A DNA stretch of 64,000 nucleotides from Bacillota bacterium (GTDB taxonomy: Bacteria > Bacillota > SHA-98 > UBA4971): assembly GCA_012842395.1 (NCBI GenBank), contig DUSX01000034.1, positions 258,375-322,374 on the forward strand, given 5' to 3'. The position numbers were made by a program, and so were the translations under genes. Shown piece by piece: positions 17,004 through 25,549 of the stretch (positions within the stretch are counted from its first letter, which is position 1; every line of letters begins with the position of its first letter). Under the pieces are notes generated by a model. It had not been told where the DNA came from, did no database searches, and saw nothing but the letters and a program-made list of their open reading frames with translations.

Positions 17004-17708
17004 TCAGTTGTAACCCTCGGCGATCATCCCCTTCTGCAGCTTCATGAGGGCTCGTTTCTCGATACGGGAAACGTAGGACCGTGAGATGCCCAGGTGCTTG
17101 GAGATCTCCCGCTGCGTCCGCCGCAAGCCGTCGCCGAGCCCGTACCGCATTTCGATGACCTTTTTCTCCCGCCTTGTGAGTTCGCGAACTTTCTCCGCGA
17201 GCTTTCCCTCCTCCACCGCGCCCTCGACGACCATGGTTACCTCGTCAGGCTCCGTGCCGAGCACGTCGATGAGGGTGATTTCGTTCCCTTCTTTGTCGGC
17301 GCCGATGGGGTCGTACAGGAGGACCTCGCCTTTGTTCCTCCGCGTCGCTCGCAGATGCATCAAGATCTCGTTCTCGATGCACCGGGCAGCGTACGTCGCA
17401 AGCCTGGTCCTCTTTTTTTGATTGAACGTGTCTATGGCCTTTATCAGGCCGATAGTGCCTATGGATATGAGGTCGTCCTGGTCCTCGCCGGTGCCCTCGA
17501 ATTTCTTCACGATGTGCGCCACCAGCCTGAGATTACGCTCGATGAGGATGTTCCTCGCATCCTCGTCGCCCATCTCCTTCCTGGCGAGGACCTCTGCTTC
17601 CTCCTTTTCCGAAAGGGGAGGCGGAAACACATTGCCGCTCGAGATGTAGGATGCAAGGAACCACAAGCCTCGCAAGAGCAATGCCGAACCTATCAGCAGA
17701 TCGAGCAC
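17004..17708 (-). CDS. sigK: Mother-cell sporulation sigma factor SigK
   Basis: 234 residues, complete and uninterrupted. The N terminus is a hydrophobic pro-sequence (LLIGSALLLRGLWFLASYISSGNVFPPPLS) that SpoIVFB would remove. Then come region 2 (ARNILIERNLRLVAHIVKKFEGTG, DLISIGTIGLIKAIDTF), LATYAARCIENEILMHLR, and region 4 with TQREISKHLGISRSYVSRIEKRALMKL. The start is GTG at 17708 behind CAGGGGGTGG. No skin-type element interrupts the gene. SigK rather than SigE is favoured by the FPPPLS..EE junction and the RNKGEVLLYDPIGADKEGN segment. Confidence 0.95.
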   Translation of the reverse strand: MLDLLIGSALLLRGLWFLASYISSGNVFPPPLSEKEEAEVLARKEMGDEDARNILIERNLRLVAHIVKKFEGTGEDQDDLISIGTIGLIKAIDTFNQKKRTRLATYAARCIENEILMHLRATRRNKGEVLLYDPIGADKEGNEITLIDVLGTEPDEVTMVVEGAVEEGKLAEKVRELTRREKKVIEMRYGLGDGLRRTQREISKHLGISRSYVSRIEKRALMKLQKGMIAEGYN

Positions 17709-17943
17709 GCGCCTGCCACCCCCTGCAAAAGACTCACTAGTATAGATATGAGCGTAACCCCCGGAAGTGCGTGTCCATGCCAGTGACGTCGCTAGGAATA
17801 GCAGGCACTATCGTGTGCCGTGGTCGCAGTGTCCCGAGGAGTGGGTGGCCCGGCGCCGCGACTCGTCTTGTCGCACCTACCCAAGCCGGGAGCGCGTGAG
17901 CGCGCTCGTCGGCGGCGACGGGCGGCGTTGCGCCGCCCCGACC

Positions 17944-18189
17944 TCACGTCTCTTCATCGTCTCCCCCTTTGTTGCGGCGGATTATTCTCGCAACGACCCT
18001 CATCTTGACGTACCCTACAGCCACCAACGCCGCTCCGGTGAGAACCCACCAGTACCATGCCATCCCGGAGGTCCCTCCTTCCATGCGCGCTGTTGCGGGC
18101 GTGTCCCCGCTCGTCACCGTGGGTCGGCCGACTGACGCCTCCCGCGTGCGCGTGCGGCCGGCTCGCGACAGGTCACCGCTGTCTATCAT
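17944..18189 (-). CDS. Small membrane protein of the exporter operon
   Basis: 81 residues if started at the ATG at 18189, which overlaps the permease stop as ATGA like the other joints of this operon. 39 residues if started at the internal ATG at 18063, which has AAGGAGGGA upstream. Both forms share a Trp-rich single transmembrane helix (WYWWVLTGAALVAVGYV) followed by a basic-then-acidic tail (RIIRRNKGGDDEET). No family recognised. A small subunit or anchor of the ABC-2 exporter is a guess from position. The 235 bp between it and sigK hold nothing obvious. Confidence 0.6.
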   Translation of the reverse strand: MIDSGDLSRAGRTRTREASVGRPTVTSGDTPATARMEGGTSGMAWYWWVLTGAALVAVGYVKMRVVARIIRRNKGGDDEET

Positions 18190-19208
18190 GGGCGCAGACC
18201 CACGCGCCTCCTGAACGCGACCAACACCATCATCAGGAAAGGCAGCGAACAGGCCAAGGTCACGAGCGCCGAAAACCAGAAGCCGTGCGTGGCCAGGGAT
18301 GGAGCGTACAGGGTCTTCAGCGCCTCCATCTGCCAGTAGTTCGGCAAGACGTAGAAGAGGAACTGGAACCTCCCCGGCACGAGGATGGCCCCCAGGGGAA
18401 TCGCGAGATAGGCCGGCATGGCTATCTTGAGCATCGCGATAGCCGTGATCTGGTTGTGGCTGAAGAGGCCCGTGACCATGCCGACTAGAGCGGATAGAGG
18501 GCCCGACAAGGCTGCGAGCGTCAGGAGGCGCAAGACGCTCACGGAGCGCCCCACCATGATGTAGTTCACCCCTGCCGCCACCGCCGCCCCGAGCGCGGTC
18601 GCGAGGAGGCCTCGCGCCACCGCATACTCGCTTACCCGCGTGGGGGATACCGCAAGCGCTTGGATGGCTTTGGTATCCCGGTCGTCCACTATGGTGAACC
18701 CCGAGAGCGTTCCGGCGAGGAAGAGCGTCCCCATGATGAGTCCGAGCGCCACGAGGTCGAACACGATGGACCCGCCTGCTCCGAGGTTTACCTCCTCATA
18801 GTCGGCGCCGGCGCCGCCGTGATCGATGTCTTCCAGGATGGTCTCGTACGTTTCGACGAGCGCCCGCGGCTCGTTGCCCTCGAGCACGAGGCAAAGCCCG
18901 CCTTCGTCGTCAAGCACACCGGCGGCGGCGTCCAGGCGTTCCACCCGGGAAATGATGCCTGCGCGGTCGGACAGTACCACATCGCCGTAGCCCCGAAACT
19001 TGTCGACCACGTCCGGGCTCAAGCCGCGGTCGACCGCGAAGACCAGGCTGGAGCTCTCGGCTGCGGGGATGAGTAGCTTGAGCACGAGCGCCAGGAGAAG
19101 GGGTGCAACGATAATGTACACCATCACGTTGTCGCGCAAGGCCGCAGTGAAATCCTGGCGCATCAGCGAGAGAACGCGTTTTAACGAAAACGTCCCTGGG
19201 GTGCCCAC
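18186..19208 (-). CDS. ABC-2 type exporter permease, second subunit
   Basis: 340 residues, six transmembrane segments in the ABC-2 pattern: one near residue 25-45, a large extracytoplasmic domain, then five C-terminal helices including the conserved TFLAGTLSGFTIVDDRDTKAIQALAVSPTR-like region before the third. The GTG at 19208 has GAAGGAGGGAAGG directly upstream; the frame is open to 19592, but that stretch overlaps the other permease gene. Substrate unknown. Confidence 0.85.
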   Translation of the reverse strand: MGTPGTFSLKRVLSLMRQDFTAALRDNVMVYIIVAPLLLALVLKLLIPAAESSSLVFAVDRGLSPDVVDKFRGYGDVVLSDRAGIISRVERLDAAAGVLDDEGGLCLVLEGNEPRALVETYETILEDIDHGGAGADYEEVNLGAGGSIVFDLVALGLIMGTLFLAGTLSGFTIVDDRDTKAIQALAVSPTRVSEYAVARGLLATALGAAVAAGVNYIMVGRSVSVLRLLTLAALSGPLSALVGMVTGLFSHNQITAIAMLKIAMPAYLAIPLGAILVPGRFQFLFYVLPNYWQMEALKTLYAPSLATHGFWFSALVTLACSLPFLMMVLVAFRRRVGLRP

Positions 19209-20260
19209 GACCTTCCCTCCTTCATCAGGTTCCTCTCCGTCAGGAACAGGCAGAGGGCATAGGCTGCGACGCTCTCCGCGACGAGCGCTCCCACGAGGGG
19301 CAGAATCGGCTTTCCTGAGGGAAACAGGACCTCGCGGATCGCGAAGACCGCGGGATACGACGGGACATACGAGAGCCAACGGGGCGAGAACGTCGGAAAC
19401 ACCATCGAGGCCGCTGGAATCATGTTCACCGTCAGTAACAGGACCGCCGGCAACAACCATTCCGAAAGGTCCTGGAAAAAGGAGGCCACGGAAATCCCGA
19501 TCAGCGTGTAAAGGGCCGCGCCCAGCGCCATCAGGGGCACGATGGCACCGTAGTTCACCGACCGCCCCATCGTCGATGCGAGCACCCCGCACCCGTAGAC
19601 GCTCCCTAGCACCGCGAACGCGAGGGTCTTCGATAAAACGTAAGCGACTTTCCCCCCAGGACTCACCCTGTACGCCTTGATTGTGCCCTCGTGCTTCTCC
19701 TGGAAGATGAACACCGCCACGAACATGAACCCAAGCACGATGACCTCGAACGCGATGAGCCCCGGGAGAGCGGTCAAGTTGAGGGGCACAGGCTCGGCCT
19801 GCGGTCGCAGGAACCTCACGCGGGACGACTCTCCGGAAAACTGCCGGCCCTCGCTTCCAGTGACGCGGCGCACCATGGCGTTTAGCGTGGCCTTGAGGAT
19901 GTTTACGCCTTGGGGGGTCACCCCATCGGAATGCATGATGGTTATTCTCGGATGGGTCTTGGAGCCCGTGAAGAGGACTCCGATGCCGCCCCTATCCTTG
20001 CGCACCACGCCCCGCAGCGCCTCTTCGTCAGACAGGAACTTGCCTGGGTCAACACCGCTCTGTCGCAAGACGGTCTCGTACGGCGCGCCTTCGGTCTGGT
20101 CCACAAAGTAATAGGTCTCTGCGGGCTGCCAGTCCTTCGGCAGGACGAATCGCACCGTCACGGCCATCATGACGATGAGAAACACGAGAACGGGCATCAT
20201 CGCGTTGCGAAACGCGAGGACGAGGTCTTGCTTGAACAGCCTGAAGAAGCGCCTCATCAC
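19181..20260 (-). CDS. ABC-2 type exporter permease, first subunit
   Basis: 359 residues with the same topology as its neighbour: a first helix at about 20-40 (MMPVLVFLIVMMAVTVRFVL), an extracytoplasmic domain, then five helices from residue 170. FIFQEKHEGTIKAYRVSPGG is the typical cytoplasmic loop. GTG at 20260 (or ATG at 20257) overlaps the ATPase stop. It pairs with the downstream permease and the upstream ATPase to form a heteromeric exporter; drug, peptide and lipid are all possible substrates. Confidence 0.85.
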   Translation of the reverse strand: MMRRFFRLFKQDLVLAFRNAMMPVLVFLIVMMAVTVRFVLPKDWQPAETYYFVDQTEGAPYETVLRQSGVDPGKFLSDEEALRGVVRKDRGGIGVLFTGSKTHPRITIMHSDGVTPQGVNILKATLNAMVRRVTGSEGRQFSGESSRVRFLRPQAEPVPLNLTALPGLIAFEVIVLGFMFVAVFIFQEKHEGTIKAYRVSPGGKVAYVLSKTLAFAVLGSVYGCGVLASTMGRSVNYGAIVPLMALGAALYTLIGISVASFFQDLSEWLLPAVLLLTVNMIPAASMVFPTFSPRWLSYVPSYPAVFAIREVLFPSGKPILPLVGALVAESVAAYALCLFLTERNLMKEGRSWAPQGRFR

Positions 20261-21111
20261 GCGAGCTCCCTCCCGGTAAGGCTTATGAAGATCTGCTCGA
20301 GCGTGGCTTCCTGGGAGTGGATGGTCAGCACGTCCCCGTGGTCGATGAGGTCATGGAGCAACGCCCGGTCTTCGGCTCTCTCAGTGAACAGCACTCGGCT
20401 CTTCACGTTACCGTCTTCCCTGTACTCCACTCTGATCGATCGTTCTCCGTATCTCAGTTTGAGGGCTCGGGGCGAGTCCATGGCGACGATGCGCCCTTCG
20501 TTCAAGAAAGCCACCCGGTCGCACAGCTCGTCGGCGACGAACATGTTGTGGGTGGTGAGGAAGACGGTGCACCCCTCCCGCTGTTTTTGGCGGATGATGT
20601 CCTTGATGCGGCCCGACAGGGCGGGGTCGAGTCCTGACGTCGGTTCGTCCAGGAAGAGTATGCTCGGGTTGTTGACGAGGGCGCGGGCGAACACCAGGCG
20701 CTGCTTCATCCCTTTCGAATACGAGCCGGCGCGCCTGTGCGCGGCCTCGCGCAGACCAACCATGTCCAGGAGCCTCATCGGGTCTTGGGTCGGCACGTCG
20801 AAGAGCCCGGCGTAATACGCCAGGTTCTCGAACCCGGACAGCTTCTCGTACACGTTCGGCTGCTCGAATGAAACGCCGATCTTGTTGAAGAAGTCGGGCC
20901 CGAGCCTCCTCACGGACTTGCCATCGTACAAGACGTCCCCCTTTTGGAGCCTAAGGAGCCCGGTCATGATGTTCTGGACCGTGCTCTTCCCGGCTCCGCT
21001 CGGGCCCAAGAATCCGAAGACTTCTCCCTTGGAGATCGTGAAGGACACGTCGCTCACGGCGTACCGACCTTCGCCTGTGTAGTCGTGGTATACGTGGGAC
21101 ACTTCGATCAT
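20257..21111 (-). CDS. ABC exporter ATPase
   Basis: 284 residues. Walker A GPSGAGKST, Q-loop GVSFEQPNVYEKL, signature SKGMKQRLVFARAL, Walker B SILFLDEPTSGLDP, H-loop VFLTTHNM. After the ATPase core a C-terminal extension (about 215-284) resembles the CcmA/NatA drug- and sodium-export group. ATG at 21111 overlaps the regulator stop as ATGA. Confidence 0.93.
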   Translation of the reverse strand: MIEVSHVYHDYTGEGRYAVSDVSFTISKGEVFGFLGPSGAGKSTVQNIMTGLLRLQKGDVLYDGKSVRRLGPDFFNKIGVSFEQPNVYEKLSGFENLAYYAGLFDVPTQDPMRLLDMVGLREAAHRRAGSYSKGMKQRLVFARALVNNPSILFLDEPTSGLDPALSGRIKDIIRQKQREGCTVFLTTHNMFVADELCDRVAFLNEGRIVAMDSPRALKLRYGERSIRVEYREDGNVKSRVLFTERAEDRALLHDLIDHGDVLTIHSQEATLEQIFISLTGRELA

Positions 21112-21461
21112 GACGATTCCCCCTCTTCACCCGGCCCCACGCGGGGCCCTTTCACGGAACGGATGATCCGTTCCATCTGGTCGAGGTACGAACGCAGGGC
21201 CTCGTAACCTCCCGCAGTCAGGGAAACGCTCGTCTCGGGCCTGGTACCCTTGATGCGTTTGTGGATGCGGACGTAGCCTGCTGCTTCGAGGTTCCTGAGC
21301 TGAACGGAGAGGTTCCCGGCGGTAAGCCCCAGATTCTCCTTGAGCTCGTTGAAGAGCACCCGGTCCTTGGTCTGGGTCGCCAGGTAACTGAGGATGAGCA
21401 GCCTCGCTCGCTCGTGAATCACCCTGTCGATGGCGAAACCCGTCCTCCTGTCCTCAGTCAC
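21108..21461 (-). CDS. Winged-helix transcriptional regulator of the exporter operon
   Basis: 117 residues. The winged-helix part is VIHERARLLILSYLATQTKDRVLFNELKENLGLTAGNLSVQLRNLEAAGYVRIHKRIKG in outline: helix-turn-helix around LFNELKENLGLTAGNLSVQLRNLE, then a wing (KRIKGTRPETSVSLT), as in the small PadR/MarR-like 'transcriptional regulator' family that controls ABC-2 exporters. GTG at 21461 behind AAGGGGAA is chosen over the open frame to 21635, which would run into the divergent gene's leader. It is the first gene of the overlapping operon and probably autoregulates it. Confidence 0.78.
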   Translation of the reverse strand: MTEDRRTGFAIDRVIHERARLLILSYLATQTKDRVLFNELKENLGLTAGNLSVQLRNLEAAGYVRIHKRIKGTRPETSVSLTAGGYEALRSYLDQMERIIRSVKGPRVGPGEEGESS

Positions 21462-21657
21462 GGTCGTGTTCCCCTTCGCGATCCTCGATCCGTGAGGCGG
21501 CAGCGCCGCTCTTGGCCGGCGCCCCCGCAGGAGGATGAGGCCGGGCTTGGTCGAATTCATGAAGCGGCACGTGCTTGCAACTCGGGAATCACGGGGCGCG
21601 AAGGACGATTCCCCGCGGCAAGCCGCGGACATCAAGCAAGTCAGGAGGCGGGACGTG

Positions 21658-22626
21658 ATGATGGACCGATTGGAAGGGATCGAGCCCGTCCAGCGCTACC
21701 GGGGCTGTCTTCTGGGTCTCGCAGTGGGAGACGCCGTGGGAGCGCCTCTGGAATTCCATCGCCCCGGGTCATTCGAACCCATCGATGACATGGTCGAAGG
21801 ACGGCGTTTCGGGCTTACGCTCGGACAATGGACGGACGACACGGCGATGGCGCTGTGCCTCGCGGATAGCCTCATAAATCGCAGGGGGTTCGACCCCACG
21901 GACCAGCTTGAGAGATACCTGCGGTGGCGCCGCGACGGCTATCTCAGCTGCACGGGCTACTGCTACGGCATAGGAATAACCGTGAACGCCTCGCTGGACC
22001 GCTTCGAGCGCGTCCGGCAGCCGTACTGCGGCTCCACCGATCCGTACACGGCCGGAAACGGCTCGATAATGCGCCTGGCGCCTGTGCCCATGTTCTACGC
22101 GTTGAGCCCGCGTGAGGCTGTGGAGAGATCGGGGGAGAGCTCCCGGACAACCCATCAGGCCGCAACGGCCATCGATGCTTGCCGGTACTTCGGAGGCCTC
22201 ATCGCGGGAGCGCTCCGCGGCGAGACGAAGGAGACCCTTCTCCAAGACCGTTATTCGCCCGTTTCGGGGCTTTGGGACGAGAAGCCTCTCGTGCCCGAGA
22301 TAGACGAGATCGCGCGGGGGTCGTTCAAGCGCCGTAACCCACCGGAAATACGCGGCTCGGGATACGTCGTCAAGTCGCTCGAGGCCGCGCTCTGGGCTTT
22401 CTACCACAGCGATTCCTTCAAGGACGGCTGTCTCATGGCCGTGAACCTCGGGGACGACGCCGACACCACGGGCGCCGTGTACGGGCAGCTCGCAGGGGCT
22501 TACTACGGAGAGAGAGGGATTCCGGAAGGATGGCTCGCCAAGCTGGCGTGGCGCGATACCATTGTCAGCATGGCGGAACAGCTCTTCGCGCTTTCCCGCC
22601 AAGTCGTCCGGGAGAATCAACCGTAG
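21658..22626 (+). CDS. ADP-ribosylglycohydrolase family protein
   Basis: 322 residues. Dinuclear-Mg hydrolase family (DraG/ARH), which removes ADP-ribose from proteins or small molecules. Seen: [34 protein letters not shown] (metal Thr-Asp-Asp), [12 protein letters not shown], and the C-terminal metal site [24 protein letters not shown]. Target unknown, and no partner ADP-ribosyltransferase is visible. ATG at 21658 (or 21661) follows AGGAGG by nine bases. It is one of only two plus-strand genes and is divergent from the exporter operon. The 212 bp downstream (22627-22838) show no feature. Confidence 0.92.
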   Translation: MMDRLEGIEPVQRYRGCLLGLAVGDAVGAPLEFHRPGSFEPIDDMVEGRRFGLTLGQWTDDTAMALCLADSLINRRGFDPTDQLERYLRWRRDGYLSCTGYCYGIGITVNASLDRFERVRQPYCGSTDPYTAGNGSIMRLAPVPMFYALSPREAVERSGESSRTTHQAATAIDACRYFGGLIAGALRGETKETLLQDRYSPVSGLWDEKPLVPEIDEIARGSFKRRNPPEIRGSGYVVKSLEAALWAFYHSDSFKDGCLMAVNLGDDADTTGAVYGQLAGAYYGERGIPEGWLAKLAWRDTIVSMAEQLFALSRQVVRENQP

Positions 22627-22838
22627 CCTTGGGCATCACTTACTGCTTAGGAAATCGCCGCTGGTTGCCATTTGCATCCTTTCGATGGCGCCGGCTGCAG
22701 GCTGGCATGGACGACTACCGGGAACAAGCGAGGCCTGAGACGGACGAGTGAGGCCCAAGACCATGAGGCGGGCCCACAGCCAGGAGACAGGCCCTGAGCC
22801 CGGGCGCATCAGGCGTAGCGATCCCCGTGCGAAGCAGG

Positions 22839-23885
22839 TCATGCTTTCCCGGGACGGACACCTTTCTCCAAGATGGCCCGGGCCGCAGAGGCGTTCCCCC
22901 ACTCTCCCCACGCCCGAGGCGGCATGCCGCAGAGCAACGCGGCGAGAAACCCGGCATTGAACGCGTCGCCGGCCCCCGTGGTGTCGACCGCGCTCACCGG
23001 ATCGGCAGGGCATTCGAGCACAACAGGGCCGAGCTCACCCGGGCTCAGGCCGCTCACGCCCGGAATGCGGGAGGCGGCCGCCCCCGGCCCCAGCGCAACG
23101 ATCGACCCCAGCCGCCCGAGCTTCAATCCCAGGCAGGGCACCCGTTGGAGCATGGCTTGAATTCCGGATTCCATCGCCTCACAACCCGAGATAGCACGCA
23201 GCTCGGAAGCGTTGGCGACCAGGACATCTGCAACCGCGATCATCCGCTCGACGACACGACCAGGCAGCTGACTTACGATTGGAGCGGGGTCGAAGGCGAC
23301 GACCCCGCCGGCCGTTCCCGCCGTCTCCGCAGCCCTCAGGTACAGCGCGGCCTGTTCATCATCATGCAAACCGTACCCGGAGACCAGGAGGAGCGGCGCG
23401 CTCCGAAGCGCATCCTCGAGGCCCGGAGTCATGCCCACCGGAATGGACGCAGCTCCGCGCCACGAGAACATCGTCCTCTCACCGCTTGAGTCAGCGAAAG
23501 AAAGCACGTATCCCGTTGCACCCTCCGACGCTACGTATGAAAGGTCTACGCCCGCCGCCTCGAGGTGACGACGCAGGTATCGCCCGTCCTCATCGTCCCC
23601 AACCGTTGTGACCAGGGAGCAAGGTATCCCCAGCCTCGCCAGGCCCGTGCTCGCGTTGAGCCCCGCCCCGCCCGGGAGCCTCGCCGAGGAGCGGATCACC
23701 GCTTCCCCGCCGGCCTCCGGCATCTGGTCGATGCCGCAAATGCGATCTACGAGTGCGTCTCCAAACACCACAGCGCGAGGGCCCTTATAGTAACGCCGCG
23801 CCTCGAGCCCGGCGAGACGCTTCTTGCAGCCTTGACTCCCTTCATCCAAAGATCGTATGACCTCCTTTGTCGTCAGGGTCGGCAA
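22839..23885 (-). CDS. PfkB-family carbohydrate kinase
   Basis: Ribokinase-fold sugar kinase, 348 residues. Seen: VVFGDALVDRICGIDQMPEAGGE at the N terminus, GGAGLNASTGLARLG (PfkB signature 1), and SAVDTTGAGDAFNAGFLAALL (signature 2 with catalytic Asp and anion hole). About 35 N-terminal residues precede the usual start, so initiation may be further downstream. Lies 30 bp after the galK stop, so it is likely co-transcribed with galK/galT. Substrate is not determinable; it is not a lacC-type match I can assert. Confidence 0.85.
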   Translation of the reverse strand: MPTLTTKEVIRSLDEGSQGCKKRLAGLEARRYYKGPRAVVFGDALVDRICGIDQMPEAGGEAVIRSSARLPGGAGLNASTGLARLGIPCSLVTTVGDDEDGRYLRRHLEAAGVDLSYVASEGATGYVLSFADSSGERTMFSWRGAASIPVGMTPGLEDALRSAPLLLVSGYGLHDDEQAALYLRAAETAGTAGGVVAFDPAPIVSQLPGRVVERMIAVADVLVANASELRAISGCEAMESGIQAMLQRVPCLGLKLGRLGSIVALGPGAAASRIPGVSGLSPGELGPVVLECPADPVSAVDTTGAGDAFNAGFLAALLCGMPPRAWGEWGNASAARAILEKGVRPGKA

Positions 23886-23915
23886 GCGAGACCCACCACG
23901 CCCGCGCGCTCACGG

Positions 23916-25103
23916 TCAAAAACAGATCGGGCCTGCCCCGTCCTCTGCCCTACATACATACACCCGGGGCTGGGAAGAAAGCCTCGATGGGTCGACCTTC
24001 TGCATGTACCGCGCAATCACGATTCGTTCGAACTCCTCCACCGCATCCTCGTGCACCAAGTTCACGGTACATCCTCCGAAGCCCGCTCCGGTCATGCGAG
24101 CCCCGACCACTCCCGGGGCACCCAAGGCTGCCTCGACCATTGCCTCGAGCTCGAGGCAGCTTACCTCGTAGAGGTCCCGAAGGCTCTCATGGGAGGTCAC
24201 CATGAGCCTGCCGAATTCGTCTACCCGCCCCCCGCGAAGAGCCTCCACGCTGCGCAACACCCGCTCGTTCTCGAGGACGACGTGCCTCGCCCGCGCCCCG
24301 ACGTCTTCCGGAAGCTGCGCCTGCGCGCTTGCAAGCTCAGAAGGCGAAACGTCCCGCAGGGACTGTATGCGCATCCCCCGGCCTCGAAGGAGCGTTACCG
24401 CATCTTCGCACTGCCGGCGCCGGTGGTTATACTCCGAGTCGCGCAGCCCGCGCCGAACTCCGGTGTCACATATCACGATGGAGTACTCTCGTGGCAGAGG
24501 GACCGGCTCCCAATCGTACGTGCGGCAATCGATGAACAACGCGTGCCCCGCCCTCCCGAGCGCCGACGCGAACTGGTCCATGATCCCACATTTGACACCC
24601 ACGAAGGAATTCTCCGCTCTCTGGCACAGCAAAGCCAGGTCGCGTGCGCTCGGACGAAAGTCCGCGCCCGCCTGGCCAGCCACGAGCGTGGCAGCCAACG
24701 CGCAAGCCATTTCCAGCGCCGCGGACGAGCTGAGCCCCGCGCCCGCGGGCACGTCCCCCGAGACCACCATGTCCATGCCGCGCAGCGGGGCGCCGAAGTC
24801 TCGGAGGGCTTTCAATGTCCCCCGGATGTAGTTGCTCCACAGGCGTTCGCGGTCATAGTCGATGTGGCCAAGGGCAAACTCCACGCAGTCTCCATAGTCG
24901 AGCGAGCGGACGCGGACCGTCTCGTCGGGTCGTCCTCGGACCGCGCAGGTCACGTCGCGGTCTATCGCGGCGGGCAGCACAAACCCCTCGTTGTAGTCGG
25001 TATGCTCCCCGATGAGGTTCACCCGGCCGGGGGCGCGCACGACGAGGATGTCTTCGTTGGTCCCGTCGCCAGCGCCGAACGTGCCCACGAGGAGATCGCG
25101 CAT
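23916..25103 (-). CDS. galK: Galactokinase
   Basis: GHMP kinase phosphorylating galactose at C1 in the Leloir pathway. 395 residues from the ATG at 25103 (AGGAAGG eight bases upstream), a normal family length. Seen: VRAPGRVNLIGEHTDYNEGFVLPAAID (galactokinase signature), GDVPAGAGLSSSAALEMACA (ATP loop), CGIMDQFAS, and GARMTGAGFGGCTVNLV (C-terminal GHMP motif). The frame is open 82 codons further to an ATG at 25349 that lies inside a MITE-like element. Pairs with galT upstream; no galE is in the window. Confidence 0.96.
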   Translation of the reverse strand: MRDLLVGTFGAGDGTNEDILVVRAPGRVNLIGEHTDYNEGFVLPAAIDRDVTCAVRGRPDETVRVRSLDYGDCVEFALGHIDYDRERLWSNYIRGTLKALRDFGAPLRGMDMVVSGDVPAGAGLSSSAALEMACALAATLVAGQAGADFRPSARDLALLCQRAENSFVGVKCGIMDQFASALGRAGHALFIDCRTYDWEPVPLPREYSIVICDTGVRRGLRDSEYNHRRRQCEDAVTLLRGRGMRIQSLRDVSPSELASAQAQLPEDVGARARHVVLENERVLRSVEALRGGRVDEFGRLMVTSHESLRDLYEVSCLELEAMVEAALGAPGVVGARMTGAGFGGCTVNLVHEDAVEEFERIVIARYMQKVDPSRLSSQPRVYVCRAEDGAGPICF

Positions 25104-25332
25104 GCGCACGGCCTTCCTGCGGGCTTGCGCTGACCCGCCACGACGGCCGCGCACCACGCACGCACCCTCGCAAAGCCCTGCGCGGGAGCTCTGCCAAGCA
25201 TCGGAACCCTCGGGGCTACCGGTGCCGGAGAAGCCTTCGCATGAGCCTGCCGGGATATGTTCACTGAAGCGTAGAACCATGGCAGATCGCTCCGCTCCTT
25301 CCCCGTGATCGCCACGGTCGCCCTGCGGGCTT

Positions 25333-25549
25333 CTAAGGTATGTCGCCATGAGTTTCCGTCTCCTTTCTTGACGGCGCTAGGGTTGCCGGTGGTTGGACGA
25401 CGGGGCGTGGAGAATTCGGCTGTCTCGTGTGCCGAATTCGAACGAGGCGCGCCGCAAGCGCGCCGTCCCCGGAGGGCAACACCGGCAACCCTGCCTGGGT
25501 AGGACCGCCCCGCCGAAAAAACAGCGCGAACTTTCGGCGACATACTTAG
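25333..25549 (+). repeat. MITE-like dispersed intergenic element, copy C (best ends)
   Basis: 217 bp between galT and galK. Ends CTAAGGTATGTCGCC and GGCGACATACTTAG are inverted repeats identical apart from one extra G. The galT stop codon TAA (25546-25548) lies inside the right end. Read on the minus strand, the left end gives AAAGGAGACGG and then ATG at 25349, in frame with galK. Internal GGCGCGC-CGCAA-GCGCGCC hairpin is identical to copy B. With the flank 25104-25332 it explains the 442-bp gap. Confidence 0.85.

Noticed and set aside
23565-25133. 522-codon open frame on the plus strand
   Set aside because: Entirely antisense to galK and the PfkB gene, which carry full family motifs; it is a GC-bias shadow with Arg/His/Pro-rich translation.
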